From Chrysomallon squamiferum (taxonomy: Eukaryota; Mollusca; Gastropoda; Neomphalida; Peltospiridae), in contig CM022671.1 of NCBI GenBank assembly GCA_012295275.1, forward strand, positions 17,701,456-17,765,455: DNA of 64,000 nucleotides. Reading direction: 5' to 3'. Below, one piece after another: positions 15,361 through 27,256 of the stretch. How positions within the stretch are numbered: the stretch's first letter is position 1; every line of letters starts with the position of its first letter. The translations under genes and the position numbers were made by a program. Below the pieces are notes generated by a model. That model searched no databases. It was not told where the DNA came from and saw nothing but the letters and a program-made list of their open reading frames with translations.

Positions 15361-16152
15361 GTCACCTTTGTTCATCAAAACATGTCCTCCACTGCAATTA
15401 TTCCAAACATCTAACTTATTTTTTATCTATGAGTTGCGAATTTAACAAAAACCAAAACTGGATATAAACTGTTATATCATTCATGTTCTACATTCATAAC
15501 ATCAACTGACCAATGTATTGTGTCTTCACTGACATCTAAACGTTATACAAGCTGATAATTCAAAAAATAAATTATTTATATTGAATTAATAATATTTCAA
15601 CATTTGATATACCAACCTCTTTCTAGCTTTTTTATCTTTCCTTCATATTCATAGTTAGCAGTTCTTAGTTCTATTAACTGCAACTGGAAGAACAATATTA
15701 AAGATTACCTTTTATTTCTTTTCATAAAAATTGTTTATAGAAAATTATTTATGTAGGTTATTATTAATTTATATTAATAAATATTATATTTTAGTATAAA
15801 GAATTACTCAATTAGATATTGTCTTAGCTAATGTCTATACTTTCACTTAAAACAAATACCGATTGATAATTTTGGGGTAACTCAAACTAACTGTCAAAAT
15901 GTCTTTCTTGCATATGTTAAATTTTAATGTCATCTGACAACTGAAATCGTAATACAAGTGTCAGTGTCACTCATCAATGCTTTGATATATCATCTACTTT
16001 TTTATTGCAAATACTTTCATTGATATTATTTATAAAAATATTCTACATTATGCATTACATTATCTATTTTATTTCAGAATTATGCACATCAGTAATATTT
16101 ATTTATATACCTGCATCCGATGAAACTCCTCCTCTGACAAGGAAGACGCCAT
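3634..16152 (-). CDS. GRIPAP1: GRIP1-associated protein 1 (GRASP-1) homologue, 3' end missing
   Basis: Coiled-coil Rab4/recycling-endosome effector in vertebrates. Twenty-three coding exons read leftward: 16152-16111, 15683-15617, 15179-15118, 14746-14720, 14289-14182, 13782-13626, 13133-13034, 12435-12368, 11681-11619, 11383-11313, 10770-10723, 10535-10504, 9859-9812, 9510-9411, 8891-8814, 8280-8050, 7343-7197, 6701-6588, 6049-5906, 5274-5200, 4600-4544, 4149-4050, 3691-3634. Phases join without a break, giving about 665 residues. The N-terminus ([14 protein letters not shown], then [10 protein letters not shown]), [15 protein letters not shown] and [16 protein letters not shown] match GRIPAP1 closely. 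The late segment [20 protein letters not shown] is also diagnostic. Vertebrate GRIPAP1 is about 840 aa, so roughly 170 C-terminal residues lie off-window or unrecognised. Nearly all of it is heptad-rich coiled coil. Exon 4 (27 nt) and exon 12 (32 nt) are micro-exons. It shares a divergent promoter with ALG12. Confidence 0.92.
8270..8545 (-). repeat. Tandem copies of the GRIPAP1 exon 16 acceptor border
   Basis: The real exon 16 acceptor border (CAG then GTTGATGCAGCTGG on the minus strand, ending at 8280) is echoed upstream in the intron. Diverged copies of 'gctgcatca' followed by 'tttcacaaata'-like sequence start near 8382 and 8454, with a partial copy near 8521. Spacing is 112, then 72, then about 57 bp. 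The minus-strand frame remains open from the exon through these copies to 8532. Confidence 0.75.
11785..11910 (-). repeat. Decayed duplicate of GRIPAP1 exon 9 5' half and upstream intron
   Basis: Sequence from about 11640 to 11760 (first half of exon 9 plus its upstream intron) recurs about 147 bp to the right: 'attttgacct' lies at 11674 and again at 11821, followed in both by matching 'cagattta..gatct.tgtatca' and 'attgaagaactg'. In the second copy the exon-like part reads CQNEDQTKT and then a stop, against [11 protein letters not shown] in the real exon. It is therefore a dead exon fragment. Confidence 0.75.
12975..13015. repeat. (CAGA)n microsatellite
   Basis: About ten tandem 'caga' units following 'ccaaccaacc', in the intron just upstream (lower coordinate) of GRIPAP1 exon 7. 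Confidence 0.9.
13416..13515. repeat. Compound (TA)n-(CT)n-(TGTA)n microsatellite
   Basis: A TA run is followed by about 55 bp of CT/CCCT units and a short TGTA run, inside a GRIPAP1 intron. Open frames across it are low-complexity artefacts. Confidence 0.9.
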
Positions 16153-16750
16153 TGCATCCAAAATATTAACGGGGTTTTCTTTTCTCGTTACGCTTCACTA
16201 AAATTAATGATAAATGCAATATGTTGGGAAACCATTCTACTGTTTGTTTTAACAAAACCTGAAATTTATGTAAACAACTTTGTATATTCCAAGTACAGAC
16301 AAAGAAAACAAATGTATTATATAAAACATAAAATAGTATTATAAATATTTAAAACTGATAGTATTTATCATATCAAACAGTTGGTTAACATGAAAAGTGG
16401 CATAAAATATTAATATTGTGTTTCGTTTAATACAATTATTTCAATTTTTAATGTAACCAAAATGTCAGCGCCCATCAAACAAGCTTTCACATGATAAAAT
16501 ATTGAATATCTTGTGATAAAATGTATTAATGTATTATTATTTGCAATAAAAGAGAGCATTGCAAGAATAAATAACATGGATATGTGACACTTGAATACAG
16601 ACTGGTCAAAGTTAAAGTAAATACTGTTATATAAATATTTTTATTATTGAATCGTGTTTTCAGAATTTAAAAAAATATATATAATCGTACATATTATTTA
16701 ACAGTAATATCCAACATAAGTGATAACTGTTATTATTTTCAGTTGTCAAT
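16153..16750. promoter_or_regulatory. Divergent promoter region between GRIPAP1 and ALG12
   Basis: About 598 bp separate the two start codons, which point away from each other, so both 5' untranslated regions and promoters must lie here or in linked upstream exons. A 'tattattttcag' acceptor-like string ends at 16742, eight bases before the ALG12 start codon. ALG12 may therefore have a non-coding first exon within this interval. No TATA box can be singled out in such AT-rich sequence. Confidence 0.6.
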
Positions 16751-17280
16751 ATGGAGGAGTTGATTGTGTTCCCGGTCATGCTGTTTCATTTGTATATCTG
16801 CCCATATACTAAAGTCGAGGAGAGCTTCAACATCCAAGCAATGCATGACATTTTGAACTATAACATTAACATTTCCAGGGTATGTTTCTTTTTCTCTTTT
16901 TTTTTTTTTTTTTTTCACAGTCAGATGATCAGGGGATTGTTTTTTCCCCCACTATGATTTAAAATAATTTAATGAATGTTTTGTTTAATTTAATGTTATG
17001 TCATCTTAATAATAATAATAATAATAATAACACATCTTTAAAAAATTTAAAAAAAACAACAAAAAACAAAGCATATAATGATATTATTATACCAAGCGTG
17101 TTAATGGTTTCTTTTTAAATTTATTTTGTTTTTTATTTTAATTTATTATTTTTATTTTTTCTCAAATTTTTTTTTATTAAAAAACATTACTTAATTCAAA
17201 CACATAACTTGAAATGGTACAAATTAAACAAAAATGCCTATGAATTAAAAAATTTTGGGCAAGAAAAAGCAAAATGTGGG

Positions 17281-17313
<33 letters not shown>

Positions 17314-20300
17314 GTATAAAAGGTGAGCATGAAGAGGTACTAACCTAATTCTGTGTGCTTTTACATTAGCTTTTTATATTTACTTTTTTAAGTATAAAAT
17401 TTGATCATTTTTAAATGATGCTCTGTCTACATTTATCTTTACTTTCAGTATGATCATTTTGAATTTCCTGGTGTTGTGCCCAGAACATTCCTTGGCCCAC
17501 TTGCCATATCTGTATCAGCAGCACCATGGATTCGCTTGGTTTCTATGGTTACGTCATCCAAATTAATTCAACAGTATATTGGTGAGTTTATCCCCAAAAA
17601 CTTCTGAATATAATTCTGTTTTTAATTTTATTCAGTATGTTTGAAATAAGAAACTGAAAAATAGTATATCATTTTTTTTATTCAATTACTATAACTGATA
17701 ATTATGTAAATATAATGTAAAACGTTTTATCCTGTTAGATATGTAAGAGACAATTTTTTTAATTCAATTCCTATAGCTGATAATTATGTAAATATAATGT
17801 AAAATGTTTTATCCTGTTAGAAATGTAAGAGACAAGATGATTTGTTTATTGTAATTATCCAATAACTGAACTTTTGTACATTATTTATTTATTTATTTTG
17901 TTTATATTAAATTTAAAACAAAAAAGAGAGAACTTGTTTAAATGCTTTTAAAATACGTAAAATAAATAAGTCATACAATGATACAACTTATGTTTATTAT
18001 TCTATTGAATTTGCAAGATTATGTTTTAAATTTTTTTTTTTTTTTTTTTTTCTAGTAAGAGCTGTTCTTGGTTTGTTGGTTGGAATGAGTTTTTTGTCGT
18101 TCAGCAGAGCTGTAAAGATTCGACTTGGCCATGGAGTTAAATTTTGGCTAATTTTTACCACAGTAACCCAATTTCATTTCATGTTTTACATGTCAAGACC
18201 TTTACCAAATGTGTTTGCCTTGGCTTTAGGTAAATACAAAATTTATTAAATACCTGTTTAATTTTAAATGTATTTAAATAAATGACTCACAATTTTCGGA
18301 AATTTGTTTTATTTCCTGTATGTTTGTTAATTTACTTAAAATTAAAACAAAAGAATCTTAAACAAAGACAGTTTTAAGATCTTTATTATATTTACATATT
18401 ATAAATATGAAGTATGTTGATATTTATTTCATTTAACTCTGTAATAATTATTTTCACTTAGTATAATTATGAACTAATTTACTCTTCATAAACTTTTTTC
18501 ATTTTTTTCATTTTTTGTGTACAATATATTGCTAAGTGTTTTAAATATATATATAAAACGTGCCACATATATATTACAGTTTTATGAAAAATTCAGAATT
18601 AATTATGCTTGATTTACACATTCAAATTATTTTAAGTTTTAAATTCTGATTAGTTCTACAGGCTCTGGCATCATGGTTGAAGCAGCAGCACGTTATGTTT
18701 TTATGGTGGTCTGGAGCAGCTGTCATAATCTTCAGGTCAGAACTCGTGTTGTTCCTGGGGCTGATTGTTCTGACGGAACTTGTGTCCCGCCGATTGTCTT
18801 TGAAAGCATTTTTACTTAATGCCATACCTGCAGGTTTTGTTTTGCTGGGTGAGGAAAATAAATTTAAAATTACATAATTTATAATCACATGACTTGCAGT
18901 GGTACAAATTAAACAGAGTTGACTGCAAACTGTTACAGTTGCAAGAGAAGGATCAAGTTTACTTCATCATTGTACGCTTATCATTTTTTTGGTGTTTTTT
19001 TCAAAACCATTTCTGAATATTACACTACAAAATTATTTTAAAGATTTATTAAATTGTATGGCAGTCAAAAATTCTGTTTTAGAATACTGGCCCAAGGTGT
19101 TAACTATTGCAGAATCAAGTTTATTTTGTACTACTATTTTCGATATTTCCATATCCAGCCATTGTGCTATGATAGGTTGATCAGACATGTTGATGTATGT
19201 TTTCTCATCTGTTGGAGCCTGCATATAAAATGTTTTTAGCTGTCATTATAAAGAAAAGTCAAGAGTGTAATTACAAGTTTTATGTTACTTTATCTGTGTG
19301 ATCATAATCATAATATATGCATGTAAATGATTTAAAAATATGCATCATTAATTGAAACACTTCTTCCATCTTATTAACTTTCGTTTTTCAACTCCAAAAG
19401 ATAATAACCACAGACAAAATCAAATACATTATTTAATAGATGTCAAAATTGGCTAATCAATTTTGTATTTCATCATTTTTTTTTTTTTTTTAATGTCAAG
19501 TTCATTTCTGCATTTTATAAAGCTTTACTTTATTTCCCCAGGTCTTACAGTGGCTGTAGATTCATTTTTCTGGCAAAAGTTGTTATGGCCTGAAGGTCAG
19601 GTTTTCTGGTACAACACCGTTTTGAACAAAAGTTCTCACTGGGGTGTATCCTTCACTGTAATACATTATCAGTATGCAGAAATAAAGTCAGCCAGGTTTA
19701 TTACCAAATTCTGTAACACTAATACATTTAGTTTAACTGATTTATTTAACTTTTAAACCTTTTTTTTTTTTCTAAACTCTTATATGAGAATACAGATATC
19801 ACAGATTATTACTAAAAAAAATGAAAATGTTATTTGATACAAAAAATCTATGTAAGAAAGTTTACACAAAAATTAAAATTAAAATTAATAATAATAACTG
19901 TTTATTATCTTTAACTAGCATTCAGACTCTACCATTTCTGTGGTACTTTTATAATGCTATTCCAAAAGCATTGTCATTCAGTGTTTTGCTGTTGCCCCTG
20001 GGTCTCTATATCAACCGTCAGGTGTGGACTTTAATTTGGCCAGCTTTAGGTTTTGTTTTTCTTTATTCGTTTTTACCACACAAGGAGCTTCGATTTATCA
20101 TCTATGTGTTCCCGGTCTTCAGTGTGGCTATTGCTTGTGCTCTTGCAAGGCTGTAAGTATTTATACAAGTATTACTAATTCAGTGATACATATATTATTC
20201 CATTCTAATCATCAGTGTGGCCATTTCTGATTGCAGTGTTATAAGTATTTTTAAAAGTAATTTCATAAAATGAAAGCTATTTTCATAAAATTATTAAAAA

Positions 20301-21600
20301 GAGATTTTATTTTGAATTTTTATTTGTTTTGTTAATAAATGTAAACATTTGTATTTACATCTGGAATCAGTGTGTGTCATTATTACACTGTCAGTTACTA
20401 AAGTATTCTTTCTTTTTTCATTACAGCTGGCAGAATCGTATGAAGTCACTGACCCAGTATTTACTAGCTCTGTCTGCTGTTGGATTGTTAATATGCAATG
20501 TGCTTATTACCTGTGGCTTTCTCTATGTATCCCATCACAACTATCCTGGAGGCACTGCCATGGACACATTACATCACATAGAACATGACTTCTGTACGTA
20601 TTTCTTTAGTATGGATGCATTGATCAGTTGAGAACAAAAAATCCAGCATTACAGGATTTACTCATTATTGTAGCTAGTTAAATACTGAAATATGTTTTAT
20701 AATAGAATAAGTTTATTTTTTTAATTCATTTCAAATTTATTGTAATACATTGTTGTATTTTTACTTTAATTAGTTAATAATATAATCTGATACTGTTTGA
20801 TATAGTTATTTATTTTTTCTGTTGTTATTAAATACTGTTTTGTTGTTTCAGTTGTAAATGTTCACATTGACGTATTCACAGCACAGACAGGAGTAACAAG
20901 ATTTACTCAGAGAAATCCACACTGGCAGTAAGAATTATTATTATTATTATTCATTTTATTATTAACAGTATTATTGTTGTTGTTGTTGTTGTGATTATTA
21001 TTAATTTAGCATACATTTCACTAAATACAAATCCTAATTATGGATATACCAAAGCAGAATCCTCCCTCTGCAAAATTTAATTCATAAAATAATTACATAG
21101 CCATGGTTAACTGCAAAATGTAATCAGAAAAAAAAAAAACATTGTCAACAAGTTGGTGATGACAAAAAATTAATCAGTATACTCTAAATGTTTAGTTAAA
21201 TAAACTAACTTTTGAAAATTCTGTTATTCTATTTTTGTTAAATAAAACAGTTTACTGAATTCACAAGTTTTCATTCCATAAAATGTAAAATATTAAGTAT
21301 TTGTTAAAGTTAAAAAAAAAAAAAAATCTTATTCAACAAATTTACAGTTAACTGAATTTTCGTTGTTTTAGGTACAATAAAACAGAAGATCTTAAGGCAG
21401 ATGGGGTAGACATGTTGAGCTTCAGTCATCTCATGATAGGTGGTGTTGCTGATGATGAGCTTGAAATATATAAAAACACTCATCACATAATTAACCAAGT
21501 GAAAGCCTTTGACAGAATAAAATTAGATTTAAAACATTTTCCTCCATTACAGCTTGTAATGAAACCTAAGCTGTGGATATTAAAACGAAATTTAAAATAA
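16751..21600 (+). CDS. ALG12: Dol-P-Man:Man7GlcNAc2-PP-dolichol alpha-1,6-mannosyltransferase
   Basis: Adds the eighth mannose to the lipid-linked oligosaccharide in the ER lumen for N-glycosylation (GT22 family, multi-pass membrane protein). Nine coding exons: 16751-16879, 17449-17581, 18056-18229, 18654-18848, 19542-19645, 19926-20152, 20427-20593, 20852-20927, 21372-21600. They total 1434 nt, or 477 aa, against 488 in human. Diagnostic segments are [11 protein letters not shown] near residue 18, [12 protein letters not shown] near 48, [17 protein letters not shown] in exon 5 and the GT22 motif HKELRFIIY in exon 6. [10 protein letters not shown] and [11 protein letters not shown] lie near the C-terminus. 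Exon 4 must start at 18654 (after 'gattag'), not at the nearby 'ctacag', because only that gives VLQALASWL in frame. The exon 5 donor (GTATCC) is weak but is the only one that fits. The start lacks about 11 residues relative to human. Confidence 0.97.
17680..17843. repeat. Two-copy 82-bp tandem duplication in ALG12 intron 2
   Basis: 'ttcaattactataactgata' at 17681 recurs as 'ttcaattcctatagctgata' at 17763, and the rest matches nearly perfectly through 'atcctgttaga.atgtaagagacaa'. The high identity implies a recent event. It is purely intronic. Confidence 0.85.
20205..20262 (+). repeat. Decayed duplicate of ALG12 exon 6 3' edge and donor
   Basis: The last part of exon 6 with its donor (from 'cagtgtggctattg' at 20120 to 'ctgtaagtattta' at 20151) recurs 93 bp downstream from 20213. 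The second copy reads 'cagtgtggccattt' and later 'gttataagtattttta'. Its donor GT has become AT, so the copy should not splice. Confidence 0.65.
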
Positions 21601-22864
21601 AAAAGTATAAGTTTTCAGAGTTTTTTTTTATTCAATTAGTCTTCCGATTACTGAATTATAAAAATATATAAATAACGGGTTTTTTATTTTAAACTGATTA
21701 TATGAAGATTACATATGTATAAAACCAAAACAGTAACACTTTATTCACACCCTTAATACGTATATTATATATTAATATTTTTAAACACATCCATAGCCAG
21801 TCACATGCAGTCATTAAGCATTCACACATATAAGTGGTTTTCAAAGCTTTTGGAATTTCTGATAATAGAATGACAATGTATACTGTTTATGTTTGTCAGT
21901 TTCAGTAACTAAAAAAAATGATATATTGGTATCAAATAACTCTGATGGTGGGGGTGGGGTTTTTTTAATTATTTATACACACACTCTTATTTATTTCTGT
22001 TACACTATACTATATTATATATAATAATAATAATAATAAAAATAGTAATGTTTTAAAAAGGCGATGTACTTATGACTGAGGGTGAGACATTTCATCAAAT
22101 TACGAAAATTAAGTACAAAAGCAAAAACACCCCATTAATTAGAAATAAATTTATGTTTTATTAATGATTTAAAATTATAGGTATTTTCGTTGTTCAGCAG
22201 TTGATATATGGTTATACTCTTTTGATTAACGCATAAAGGTAACAACGTAGGCAAGTATTTTATTTAACGATAACTAATTAAGTTTGAAAACACGATACTA
22301 AGTATCATACTTAGGAATATTTATGTACCATTTTTTGCTGTAAAAACATTTCATCTTATAAATTAGAGTAAACATTAGTGATCAAGACAAGACAGCAACG
22401 TTGTCATACTGTATAACTGACTAATGACAAGTGTCCGAGATCTTTATTCTATAAACCATCTTCTTAACTATGTTTGTCCCTATAAGTGGGGGCAGCCATT
22501 TTGAAATAGTCCTTCTTGGATACAACATATTAGTACGCTTCTTGATTAACAATACTTTTGTAAATAAAAACAGTCTCTGATATATATATGTCTCTTATAC
22601 AGTTGTATTTTAACTTTATAATCAGTTACAGGTGCATGTTGAATAATCTTTTATTTATAAACTTTTCCTCAATAAACTTTGTTATATCGATACGCGGATC
22701 AACAAATGATGGTGTGTTAAGCTATATCAACACTTTTGTAAGTTCCGGAGCAACGAAAACAAGCCACATCCTGAAATTTGAGGTATTTAACCTCTGCATG
22801 GAATACATTAAGTACATAACATGTAACGAGTAAATGTCTCTTACGTATATAATATTTAAATACA
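21601..22864. other. ALG12 3' region and LIAT1-like upstream region
   Basis: Contains the 3' untranslated part of ALG12 (no clean AATAAA near its stop) and the upstream region of the LIAT1-like gene. Near 22495 lies 'gcagccattttgaaa', close to the YY1 core GCCAT, which often marks start sites in animals; this is only suggestive. A (TAA)n run lies near 22022. The open frame at 22588-22833 has no recognisable content. Confidence 0.4.
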
Positions 22865-24186
22865 ATGGATCCTAAAAACCAAAAACCTACCAAAAAGATT
22901 TTAAGTGAAAAGTTAAAGAAAAAGAAGAAACGAAAACAAAGAAAACATTCTGCAAAGCCTCTAAGTCTAAAAGAGAGTAACCAGAGTCCGGATAGTGATC
23001 TTAATTTAGAAATCGAAGGAATTAATATTCTTGAAGACCTCCAGAATGGTAAGTACAGAGTTCTGTACAGTCGTAAATACATGTTCAATTAAATCTAAAA
23101 TGTATTGTAATCGTAAAATAAATAAAATACTTTATATATCATACTTCACTTATAATTAAGAATATATATATATAATATATATATTGTAAGAAATGCTATA
23201 ATAAAATAAGTACTTTCTGCCATATCTATTATAAAGTGAAATGAGCCTCCTTTACTTTATTTTCATCACAAATTCACAAATTTAAATATTTATTTAGCTT
23301 TTTGGAAAATCGTTATTATTAATTTCTCTTTTATTTTTATTTTTTATTTTTTTTTTATTTTTTATTTTTTATTTTTTCTGTGTTCGTAAGCCAATAGCTT
23401 TTAATATAAAATATTCATGGGTTATTTCTTTTTTTTTTAATAAATAATTAATGTCTCCATAATGTTTATAAATGATGTTTATTTACAAATGCTTGTTGGG
23501 TTTTTTTGGGTGTTGTTGCAGATTCTGGTCACACCACATGCAGCACACCAACATCATCACTGCAGTCAAGGAGATCACAGTTTGTTAATGATGTGGACTC
23601 TTCACCTGTTAGAACCAAACAGAAACACTTGAGATATTCTTCAAACAGCAAAGAACATGTGTCTATCAGTCCTAAGAAAAATATACGCTTGGTACCTATT
23701 GACCAACTGAATAAAACAGAATTCGAACAATCGACGTTAGATAATATCACAAACTCCATTTCTGCTTTGTCTTTGAAAAAAAATTCTTCTAAGATTTCTA
23801 GGACAAAGGGACAAAAATCTTCTAAAGGGAAAAAGGTTGAAGCACACGTTTTTTACGCTTCTAGTACAACTCAGGAGATGCCCAGATCGCAAAATATTGA
23901 TATTCCAAGGAAGAGTGAAAGTATGCGATGGGATGATGCACTGAGTGATTCAGATGCTGAAAGGGAGAGAATCAGACAGTATAAAATAAACAGAAGAAAG
24001 CGTTACTTAGCTGTAGCCAATTCCAAAGGTCTCAGATGGGTTCTGAATTATGGCATAAATGGTTCTCCAGTGTCGGATTCAGGAATTGAATCTCTACAAG
24101 AATCTGTTATAACTAATTTCAGTACAGTCCATTCTCTGAGAACTAGTTGCAGTCAGCCAGTTCTTCCAGAAGTTGGTTGTGCCTAG
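22865..24186 (+). CDS. LIAT1: LIAT1-like protein (ligand of ATE1 homologue)
   Basis: Two exons, 22865-23048 and 23522-24186, join in phase 1 to give 282 aa. The N-terminus is a dense lysine/arginine block (about residues 9-30, including KLKKKKKRKQRKH). The recognisable domain is near residues 200-230: SMRWDDALSDSDAERERIRQ, then YKINRRKRYLAVA. Vertebrate LIAT1 carries a closely similar segment (RWDG.[21 protein letters not shown]) after a poly-lysine region. Vertebrate LIAT1 binds the arginyltransferase ATE1 and is modified by JMJD6 on its lysine-rich region. The primate-type GFHPDPEALK tandem repeats are absent. The rest is Ser/Thr/Asn-rich and probably disordered. I assign this from remembered family sequence, so the name is likely but not certain. 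Confidence 0.8.
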
Positions 24187-24822
24187 AAATGGTGAGAGAG
24201 AAAAAAGGTTTAAATTCCTGTTAGATCATCAATACTGCATTGATGCAGTTAAAAAAATACACGCATTTTACATAATTTAAGAAGAGGAAGAATGTGTCCT
24301 TTATTTTAGTTCCCATTTCAATCTTAGTCATGATGTGTGAATTCTAAAACGATGTCATATTTAAAATGTACGTGGCCTAAAGATATTTATTTAGTATGCA
24401 TTTGTTTTTATTGTTTCTTTTTTGTGAGTTTTACAGTTGTTACATGTGTTGTAGTTCAAAATATAATGCTACACAACATATCAAAGAAGAAATACATTAA
24501 GTGATAGTTCTGTTCAAGACAGAATCAGTTAAATGAGTTATGAATTTTGTTGTTTATTTATTTCTAAATCAAAGTGAAAAATTTAATAATGACAGTGACG
24601 TGGCCTTTGGTCAGCATAGAATGTTATTCTGAAATTATTTCATGTTGATGTTTCTAATAATGGCACACAGAAAAAAATGATCATGATACATTATAAAGTT
24701 ACAGATTTTTAGAAATCTGTAAAATCATTTTTATCTTGGAACATTAGAATTATAAATGATTTATTGACAAATGACTTTTGACAAGGTAGTTTTTACATAA
24801 GTAAGACCAATCCATCAAGCTA

Positions 24823-24828
24823 AATAAA
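24823..24828 (+). terminator. Candidate poly(A) signal of the LIAT1-like gene
   Basis: AATAAA within 'gctaaataaagcaatcag', about 640 bp after the stop codon. Later AATAAA motifs could be used instead. Confidence 0.35.
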
Positions 24829-24887
24829 GCAATCAGTAGTTTTATTTATTTTATTTGTACTGTAGTTTATTGAGTGAAGTGAACACA

Positions 24888-24927
<40 letters not shown>
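24888..24927. repeat. (CA)n microsatellite
   Basis: About 40 bp of uninterrupted CA in the 3' region of the LIAT1-like gene, about 60 bp after the candidate poly(A) signal. Confidence 0.95.
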
Positions 24928-24929
<2 letters not shown>

Positions 24930-27256
24930 GTCATATTATAAAGTTGTGTGAAAGGGGCTGATAAAGATAGTGGAAGATTTGGTATCAGTGAGCTACTGTG
25001 CAAGAATCTTGTGCTAGGTGTTTTCTCATTTTATTTTCATTTAATTGGAGTCCAGTCTGAATTGTCCCAAAAATGTGCTTTTGGTAAAGGACTGTTTGAC
25101 AACAAACCACATTTCATGTATGTACCTCATTTTGTCAGTGGCATTATTTGTGTTCATATTGGTATAAATCTAATAATATTGGCCCAAATTCATTAAAAAA
25201 AATTAATAAAACTTTCTAAATTGATATTTATTAGATGGTAATCAGGAACAAGCCATTTAAAGAGTATTAGTATCCAACATGATTTAGAAAGTAACTTATA
25301 AATTAAAGATACACTTGAACAATTAGCTGTAGAAAAAACACCTAAGTTAAAGGGTTACTTCTATTAGAATAATGTTTTATGATTTTGTATCAGTTTACAT
25401 TTTTTTCATTTTTAATTTAAGATAATATTATTTCATTTTTAATTTAAGATAATATTATTTCATTTTTATTTTATAACAGTGGTTTAAGAATACTAATCAC
25501 AAAACAAAAAAAGTGTACGTATTTCATTTTATCATGTCAAAATTACCATTTCAGGATTTTGTATTCACTTTAGTGCCATATTGATCAGTTTATAATAATA
25601 GTAATAAATCTTTTGCAGATAAACATTCATAATATGTATTAACAGTTATATTTACAGAGCTGTTGTAGTAGTGTTGTTTTCCAAAACAATTTATTTTGTT
25701 TAATTGCAAAATGTTTAATAACTACGGAATGCAAATTTTCATTTCTAATCTGTATGTGTATATATACACGCACATGTATATACATTTTTACGTGTGTCAG
25801 CTATAATTATGTCCTTCTTTAATTGGAAAACTTTCAGAAAAAAAAAAAATTAAACATTCATTGCTCATATTTTCTGGGTTATAATTTTATAACAGCCTAG
25901 AAGTCAAATAATGTAGTTTGTGAAATGTTTAAACTTGCCAGTTAAGAGTTTACTCTGCTTATTTATATTTTAGAATTGTATGTGTATCATTTAGTATACC
26001 ACTATGTTTGATATTTACTTTATATATGATTGTATGACTATGAGTCTGTTTCTTAAAAACAGCTCATTCCATAAATTACTTACTCACCATGTATCATTGT
26101 ATCAAATCATGCCAGTATTTATGAAATAAATTATTTTTTTAAAAGCTTTTTAGACTAAAGTTTCAGTTATATTCTTTTGTTTTGAGTTTTCTAAATAGTA
26201 CTGAGGTAACAGGAGAGCTGTGAATAAAGAAATATTTTGTATGATGCCCAACTGTATTTTATACTGAATAGTTTTAGTCAAAAGAACATACACTATTTTG
26301 ATGAGATAATAGGAGCCCATTGCTGTTGTTTTATATCGACAGCCATTTTTTTCAGTAAGTAGAATCAGTGATCTTCAAATTCATTTCACCAGACATAAAA
26401 GCATAGGCTTGGAGAAAAGATGGCAAGAGGAAATGAACAAATGGTAGCATTATAGGATTGAGCTTGACAAACCAAACATGACAGCAATACTAAAGTCTTA
26501 ACTAACCATGGATTTACGATTATGAATTGAAGCAGATTAAAAAACAGGTAAATCAGGAGAGGAAAAAAAAAAAATGAACAATTCCCATACAATATATAGA
26601 CTGATTCTTGTTCTTTCATTTTTTTTTTTTTTTTTTTTTAGAACATTTTTACTTACACTGTTTATTTAACAAAATTTTCTTGATTGTGATCAAGTAAATC
26701 CATTTTTAACTAGTGAAAATTATATATTAAAAATGTTTTTGAAAAGACACAATCTTCTATCAGCAATTTCATTAAAGCTTTGTTCTTCCAATGTAAGATT
26801 CCATCAAATAACCAGTTAAATCAGGGAAGCAGGTTTTGGTTATAATAAAGAAGACAAAACAGAAATCATAGATCATATTATACTTTATTACACACACATA
26901 TCCACAGATCTTTAACTTATACTGCAAAGATTTAGTAAACTCCTTAAAAAATTTACTGTATTTTTTTTTGGCCAGTTTCAATATCTATTTTTTACAAAAG
27001 CAGCAAATAAATTATATTCCATAAATGCAGAACTAAAATCTATTCTGCAAATAGTGGAACATAATTATGCAGGTTGCATACCTTTAGCAAAAAACCTCAA
27101 TATTAATATATTTTTCTATTAAACAGTTAATAATAAAATTTCATAACAAAACTTTTTACCTTTTTAGTCAATTATTTATAATTTATCGATTTTTCAACAC
27201 AAAAGATGACAGTAAAATGTTACTATAAGTTCAAAGCACATTTTTGTTTTTGTTTT

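Larger units (their letters stand above)
24187..27256. other. 3' region of LIAT1-like gene and NDUFA12 (tail to tail)
   Basis: The two genes converge here, leaving about 3.1 kb without a supportable gene. It holds a (CA)n run at 24888-24927, several AATAAA motifs on the plus strand (24823, 25205, and near 26124 and 26225), a two-copy 27-bp repeat near 25405-25460 and poly-T tracts near 26619-26640. On the minus strand an AATAAA (plus 'tttatt' at 26884) could end the NDUFA12 transcript. Confidence 0.45.

Noticed and set aside
18622-18888. Minus-strand frame overlapping ALG12 exon 4
   Set aside because: Antisense shadow of a well-supported exon.
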